Of a stretch of DNA of 9,569 nucleotides, positions 5,581-9,569 are shown piece by piece. This stretch comes from Legionella genomosp. 1. Its GTDB lineage: Bacteria; Pseudomonadota; Gammaproteobacteria; Legionellales; Legionellaceae. The notes under the pieces were generated by a model, which was not told the DNA's origin, searched no databases, and saw only the letters and a list, made by a program, of their open reading frames with translations. Position 1 is the first letter of the stretch; the number at the start of each line of letters is the position of its first letter. Location: the NCBI GenBank assembly GCA_945889365.1, contig CAMDBQ010000040.1:1-9569 (forward strand), given 5' to 3'. The position numbers and the translations under genes are program-made.

Positions 5581-6108
5581 TTACATCATGCGTTGAAAAA
5601 CTTTATCTTTGTTAATGAATAGATGCTTCATTGCGGCTAGTACATGTAATGAAATTAGGCCGACTAATATCCATGCAAAGATGCCATGAATATTGAATAG
5701 TTGTGTGGATATAATATGATTTGGATCAACCCAGACTGGTATCTTTAAGCCAAAAAAGCTCACCCCATGAGAGCCGTATGATGCGCCAATAAACCCACTT
5801 ACAGGCATTAATATCATACACAAATACAGCAGCCAATGAATTACTCTAGATAAAACAGCCTGCCAGTGTGCGACACTAGTCGGGAGTGGGGCTGGTGTAT
5901 GCGATAGTCGCCAGATCAAACGATAAAAAATCAAGGTTGCGGCGACCAAGCCAAATGATTTATGTAAATTGAAGTACCAACCACTATTTGGCTGATCTTG
6001 TATAGACAACATATACCAGCCACAACTAATCAAGGATAATACCAGAAATGCAACAAACCAGTGCAGAATTATAGCAATAGTACTATAACGCCAAATATTA
6101 TTCTCCAT
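5581..6108 (-). CDS. Cytochrome b561 family di-heme membrane protein
   Basis: A 175-aa protein with four membrane helices and the usual length of E. coli CybB (176 aa). Candidate heme ligands sit at His16 (IILHWF), His49 (NLHKSFG), His141 (NIHGIF) and His155 (ISLHVLAAMKH), matching the four conserved histidines of the family. FYRLIWRL (61-68) is also typical. It would carry electrons in the inner membrane, probably between quinol and another acceptor such as superoxide. The partner cannot be told from sequence. GGGAG precedes the ATG by 4 bases. It is convergent with the oxidase operon, so it is not in the same transcript. Confidence 0.9.
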   Translation of the reverse strand: MENNIWRYSTIAIILHWFVAFLVLSLISCGWYMLSIQDQPNSGWYFNLHKSFGLVAATLIFYRLIWRLSHTPAPLPTSVAHWQAVLSRVIHWLLYLCMILMPVSGFIGASYGSHGVSFFGLKIPVWVDPNHIISTQLFNIHGIFAWILVGLISLHVLAAMKHLFINKDKVFQRMM

Positions 6109-6154
6109 GAGACTCCCTTATATCATGTGATCTGAGTACTCAGTTTGAGCCTAG

Positions 6155-6182
6155 ATAATATCTTTTATGATAACCTTGCTAA
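6155..6182 (-). promoter_or_regulatory. Possible sigma-70 promoter of the b561 gene
   Basis: On the minus strand TTAGCA (6182-6177) and TATTAT (6160-6155) are separated by 16 bases. They match the consensus at 4 of 6 and 5 of 6 positions. The -10 box lies 46 bases before the b561 start codon. Weak evidence in AT-rich DNA. Confidence 0.3.
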
Positions 6183-6284
6183 TTAACATAGTTGCCAGGT
6201 TACCTATTGTCTCTAACCAAGATTTACGATCATGCGCACGCACCGCACGATTTTAACAATTAATGGTGATTTCGGTGCAAAAAG

Positions 6285-6298
6285 CACTGAATTCAGTG
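6285..6298. repeat. 14-bp perfect palindrome
   Basis: CACTGAATTCAGTG is a perfect 14-base palindrome without a spacer. It lies in the gap between the b561 gene and the methyltransferase remnant, some 180 bases upstream of the b561 start. It has the form of a binding site for a dimeric regulator, but I recognise no specific operator. Confidence 0.35.
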
Positions 6299-6337
6299 TG
6301 TACTTTTGTTATTATTGCATACAAAGACACTGTTTTG

Positions 6338-6562
6338 TTAAGATTGACAAGACGAGGCACTAGCACCCATATTTAAAGCAGCAAGAGAAGAAACCCCAAA
6401 GCCACATCCAATATCTAGGACCGGTTTTTTACAATGCGATGAAAAGTCAACAAAGTCTTTTGTTGAATGAGCCAATTCCACGGTTGTTATACACATTTGA
6501 TTGACTGTTTTAAGCATTCCTTTAATAAACTCCGCAGGATAGCTTGGTTTTTTAGATGGCAT
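6338..6562 (-). pseudogene. Truncated class I SAM-dependent methyltransferase
   Basis: Seventy-four codons with a sound start (AAGGGA, 8 bases before the ATG). The frame reaches methyltransferase motif I, KPVLDIGCGFGVSSLAALNM at about residues 46-65, the SAM-binding glycine loop. It then ends after GASASSCQS. Class I methyltransferases normally continue for another 130 or more residues, with the acidic motif II right after this point. Neither other frame downstream resumes a methyltransferase-like sequence. It is therefore the 5' remnant of a gene cut near 6340, and no enzyme activity is expected. It follows the outer-membrane protein gene in the same direction after 61 bases. Confidence 0.65.
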
Positions 6563-6623
6563 ATGAAAAGTCCCTTGTTGATTAACTTTTGAGATTATAG
6601 CACTACTCCTGAGCTCCCGATCG

Positions 6624-7364
6624 TTAAAACCAATAACTTAATGCCGCTCTAATATTGTTGGTGCTGATATTAAGATTTCCATGCCCATTGGCATCTTCAA
6701 TACCATATACATCATATATAGGCATCTGTAGTTCATCATATCGCGCATAATAATATTCTAAACGCACAGTCCATTGTGGCGTATACGCCCATTCAACGCC
6801 CCCTCCCACCAACCAACCAGGCTGAAAACTTAAGCTCGAGTGCGTATTCCCACCCTCATTACTATAATCCATACCTAAATTAGCAAAACTTACACCCGCT
6901 GTGGCATAAGGAAGAATATTTAAAGGCATAGCATAGCCTAATCGACCTCTAATGGATGCTTGCTCTCGATTGACGATATTAAATGCGTCATAAGTAGGAG
7001 GCTCATTATCTGATGGCTCAAATTCGCAATCACATTGTGCCTGAACATATTGGTTAAAATGATACGAGTAATTTCCCTCCACACCTAATACCAAATTGGA
7101 TTGCAATTGCTTGACAACACCTGCTTGACCGCCAAGAAAAAGGCTGGAAAAATTGTTATTTAAATTACAGGTCCCCTCCAGGTTACTAAAGGCCACATGT
7201 GCTGAATCGACCGAAGCATCATTAAAAACCCCACCAATGTGCCCCCCCCCATAAAAACCAGACCAGGTTTTGGTAGATGATTGAGAAGGGGCTGCCCAAG
7301 CGAGTGCAGGCAATAATAACAAACTTAAAACGATACGCTTATTCATCATCTTTTTATCCACCAT
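6624..7364 (-). CDS. Outer-membrane beta-barrel protein (Omp25/OmpA-barrel-like)
   Basis: A 246-aa exported protein. A signal peptide (MMNKRIVLSLLLLPALAWA) is followed by the porin-like opening TWSGFYGGGHIGG. Many alternating hydrophobic beta strands with glycines then run to the end RAALSYWF. The terminal Phe is the usual signal for the barrel assembly machinery. It resembles small 8-strand barrels of the OMP_b-brl type, and its ligand is unknown. It begins one base after the stop of the DUF11 gene, so the two are coupled. The first ATG (7362-7364) has no ribosome binding site. The ATGs at 7347-7349 or 7344-7346 follow GGTGG and give a cleaner signal peptide, so the true start may be there. 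CDCEFEP (about 113-119) may mark an external loop. Confidence 0.82.
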   Translation of the reverse strand: MVDKKMMNKRIVLSLLLLPALAWAAPSQSSTKTWSGFYGGGHIGGVFNDASVDSAHVAFSNLEGTCNLNNNFSSLFLGGQAGVVKQLQSNLVLGVEGNYSYHFNQYVQAQCDCEFEPSDNEPPTYDAFNIVNREQASIRGRLGYAMPLNILPYATAGVSFANLGMDYSNEGGNTHSSLSFQPGWLVGGGVEWAYTPQWTVRLEYYYARYDELQMPIYDVYGIEDANGHGNLNISTNNIRAALSYWF

Positions 7365-7365
7365 C

Positions 7366-9303
7366 TTATTTGGCTAATAAAACCAAAGGTGCAGAAATTT
7401 GTGCATTCTTGGTACCTTGTAGGGTACAAGTACCCGGTCTTCCAAGCACTTTGACGTAAAAATTAGGTCCAGTGCTTCCAATGCTACAACTAATATTTCC
7501 AGTGGTACTAACAACCCGATAGGTGGCAGCCAAATCACTTGGGATGGATAAGTCAAGCATCAATACCGGTCGGCCACAACAGACTCTAGCCGGGCTTAAG
7601 ACTGGAGAGCCATTTAGTGTTGCAGGAACTGACACCGGATTGTTATAAATATTAAAAGGAACCACCGCATAATTGCTGATCGAGTTTTGATTATTGGCAG
7701 CAATGGATTGCACCACAGCATCGATTTGTCGAGAGATATCAGAAGTAGGTACTCCAGCGACCTGACAGGAGACGGTATCACCTGCAGGGATAGTACTGGG
7801 TTCAACAAAAGGATTAGGTCCTCCTGTAATGGTGCAACCTGTTACGGTTAACCCATCCGGCAAATTACTAATGTTACACGTGGCATTCGTTGCATCTGCT
7901 GGCCCCTGATTGTTACAGGAGTAAGACCCAGCATAGGCGGTATTGGCGGTTAAATTGTTATTATTCATTCCACTGACATTGACCACCAAATTGCTTACGT
8001 TCGGAGGAGGCGTGCCAGCCATAATATTGGTTTGGACTAAATTACCCAATACGGGGCTGACACCTGCCCCCTGAATCGGATAGTTTCCATTGTTAATTGG
8101 GCCATAAGAAGGTTGCCAATTGCTGGGCACTAAAATGGTCATGGTAAATGTGCCTGTCTCACCCGCCACGAGTGCGGTTCCCGCGAGTTTCACAGAACAA
8201 TTAAGCACATTGGTTGTGGCATCGAAATTAGGGTTTGTGCAGGTAGTACTACTAAAGATAGTATCAAACGGTGTGGCCGTACCCTGCGTCTGTGGCATAT
8301 GCGCCTGAACAGTTACGTTTTGAACGTCAGTTGAACCATTATTTGTATAAGTATAGGTATAAGTAATCGATTGACCAGCCGCTACCGTGGTGCTTGTCGT
8401 TGAAACATTTATCAATAATGAAGGCGTTGTTGGTGTGAGCGGTACAGTACTGACATCATCTAAATAGATATGCCCATCATGCCCGCCTGGAGAGCAACCT
8501 GCGGCAAGTACTATCAATTGAATTTGGTCTCCAACATTAATGCCATTAAGACCAGGGCCAGGAGCAAAATCGAAATTTTGCCAATCGGTGTAGTTATAGG
8601 TTGCATTACTGCCTGAGTTACTGCCTTTTTTTGACAGGGTTTGCCAAGGCACACCTGCTTGACCTGCATAACTCCATTGGAAAAACAAAGGATTTAAGCC
8701 TGCCCTACCTGTGGTGAGATTATTAATTTGGATAGCATAAAAAGGTTGTTGTTTGGCGGCGTGGGCAGGATTTTCCAATACTGGGGCAATTTTAAAACGA
8801 ATATGTGCAAGCCCAGAAGAGAGATCGGCATTTGTGATAGTAATGGTTTGACTTAAAGCGGTTGCTTGCTGCCCATAAGTTCGCCACCCCTGAGGTTTAA
8901 CAGAGGTGCCTGACACACTTTGCTGACTATTAACTGATCTCAAATTAATCATGGCGGTTTGCGTGCCAGTGACCGGTAATTTAATCGTGGTAGTTGGCGT
9001 TGCATTATTTAAAAACCAGTCGAAAATCGATTGAGGTGTATTAGAGAAGACAATATCTGAAATCCCATTGGGAGCTGAAGGTGCGCTATTCAAGGTGATA
9101 TCGGCTAAGCTTTTAGGTGGCAAGATTAAGCCCGGTGCGTAGCCAGTAAAAAGATATCCTGCAGATGTCCAGCCCGTAATTGTCGCATTGGGCGAAGAAA
9201 GACTAGGCGTATATGTATCTTCAAAACCGTCATTGGTAAAATTGGCATAGGTAAGCGAGGTGCAAAAAAGTCCTAGCCATGCTACATATTTAAAACAATT
9301 CAT
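7366..9303 (-). CDS. Secreted DUF11-repeat surface protein
   Basis: A 645-aa exported protein with a signal peptide (1 to about 20, LFCTSLTYA). An N-terminal beta-rich region (about 22-285) starts DGFEDTY and ends GGHDGHIYLDDVS, like carbohydrate-binding or adhesion jelly-roll domains. Two DUF11-like Ig-fold segments follow, the clearer at about 296-395 (GQSITYTYTYTNNGSTDVQN). A second lies at about 437-545 (NTAYAGSYSCNNQGPADATN). A cysteine-containing C-terminal domain (about 555-645, with CCGRP) closes the protein. It is Thr/Asn/Ser rich and poor in charge, typical of surface or secreted proteins. No LPXTG, autotransporter barrel or RTX motif is seen. GAGGA lies 6 bases before the ATG. It forms a two-gene unit with the outer-membrane barrel directly downstream. 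Its ligand is unknown. Confidence 0.82.
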   Translation of the reverse strand: MNCFKYVAWLGLFCTSLTYANFTNDGFEDTYTPSLSSPNATITGWTSAGYLFTGYAPGLILPPKSLADITLNSAPSAPNGISDIVFSNTPQSIFDWFLNNATPTTTIKLPVTGTQTAMINLRSVNSQQSVSGTSVKPQGWRTYGQQATALSQTITITNADLSSGLAHIRFKIAPVLENPAHAAKQQPFYAIQINNLTTGRAGLNPLFFQWSYAGQAGVPWQTLSKKGSNSGSNATYNYTDWQNFDFAPGPGLNGINVGDQIQLIVLAAGCSPGGHDGHIYLDDVSTVPLTPTTPSLLINVSTTSTTVAAGQSITYTYTYTNNGSTDVQNVTVQAHMPQTQGTATPFDTIFSSTTCTNPNFDATTNVLNCSVKLAGTALVAGETGTFTMTILVPSNWQPSYGPINNGNYPIQGAGVSPVLGNLVQTNIMAGTPPPNVSNLVVNVSGMNNNNLTANTAYAGSYSCNNQGPADATNATCNISNLPDGLTVTGCTITGGPNPFVEPSTIPAGDTVSCQVAGVPTSDISRQIDAVVQSIAANNQNSISNYAVVPFNIYNNPVSVPATLNGSPVLSPARVCCGRPVLMLDLSIPSDLAATYRVVSTTGNISCSIGSTGPNFYVKVLGRPGTCTLQGTKNAQISAPLVLLAK

Positions 9304-9569
9304 CCTAATTCCTCGAATCCCTGATCGTCGGCGAAGTAAAAAGAATAACTGATTTTTTTTTAAAAAAAAGTTTTATGTGAAATTGGTTAAACGACTTCAC
9401 CGAGCACTATGCGGAAATGGATGGTTTTTTTTTAGTGCGAGCACGACAAAATCCAGCAAAGCTACACAAAGCTTGACTCGCATTGTAAAAAAGACTCATC
9501 GGACTAAACCGCAGCTCGGAGCTACGCTATGGTGATTGTTTTTGTTTGAGATCTTGGGTGACCGATGAG
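9304..9569. other. Upstream region of the DUF11 gene, no gene seen
   Basis: This is the leader region of the minus-strand DUF11 operon. It has a T9/A8 tract at about 9352-9368 that could bend DNA or act as an UP-type element, and a second T9 run near 9425-9433. No confident -35/-10 pair stands out. Only fragmentary ORFs are present, none with recognisable similarity. Confidence 0.45.
9495..9569. repeat. 8-bp inverted repeat at the right edge
   Basis: CTCATCGG (9495-9502) is matched by CCGATGAG (9562-9569) at the last bases of the window. An inner AGCTCGGAGCT half-palindrome lies between. With 59 bases between the arms it may be a structured RNA, a small element or chance. The missing right flank prevents a decision. 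Confidence 0.25.

Noticed and set aside
1..9569. CRISPR array, tRNA or rRNA genes
   Set aside because: I saw no regularly spaced short repeats, no cloverleaf with TTCGANNC and CCA context, and no rRNA-like sequence.

Overview
The window is AT-rich DNA of a Gram-negative, quinone-respiring bacterium. It encodes a bd-type quinol oxidase, a di-heme cytochrome b561 and an outer-membrane beta-barrel with a C-terminal Phe. The mix of an IS1380-type element, a group II intron, IS66 remnants, GTCGTCCCCGC/GCGGGGATCCA palindromes and a DUF11 secreted protein suggests a gammaproteobacterium, possibly of the Legionellales. That placement is an inference from gene style, not a database result.

Left part (1-2900): a graveyard of mobile DNA surrounds one intact gene. 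Two direct repeats (1-399 and 2473-2872) each carry the same composite junction. In each, the N-terminal end of a group II intron reverse transcriptase is fused head-on to the 5' end of an IS1380-family transposase gene, including its terminal inverted repeat. Between them, on the minus strand, lies an intact 375-aa membrane protein (496-1623) built like a prokaryotic ionotropic glutamate receptor. It is followed by a REP-type palindrome with the 5' end of a group II intron directly against it. The intron's domain I is interrupted by an IS66-family remnant (tnpA start joined to a tnpB piece) and then resumes up to the truncated reverse transcriptase.

Middle part (2902-6108): a cydAB/cioAB-type operon on the plus strand has its two genes overlapping by one base. 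Its start codon is only about 30 bp from the IS1380 end. Convergent to it is a cytochrome b561 gene on the minus strand. A pair of oppositely oriented REP-like palindromes lies between them. The oxidase (quinol to oxygen) and b561 (a possible membrane electron carrier) are both respiratory inner-membrane proteins, but their opposite orientation argues for separate transcription.

Right part (6109-9569): a truncated SAM-dependent methyltransferase remnant, then a tight minus-strand pair. The pair is a 645-aa exported DUF11-repeat protein followed, one base after its stop codon, by a 246-aa outer-membrane beta-barrel protein. They look like a two-gene cell-surface operon. The last 266 bp hold no gene that I can support, only homopolymer tracts and an inverted repeat at the edge.

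I found no rRNA, tRNA or CRISPR array.
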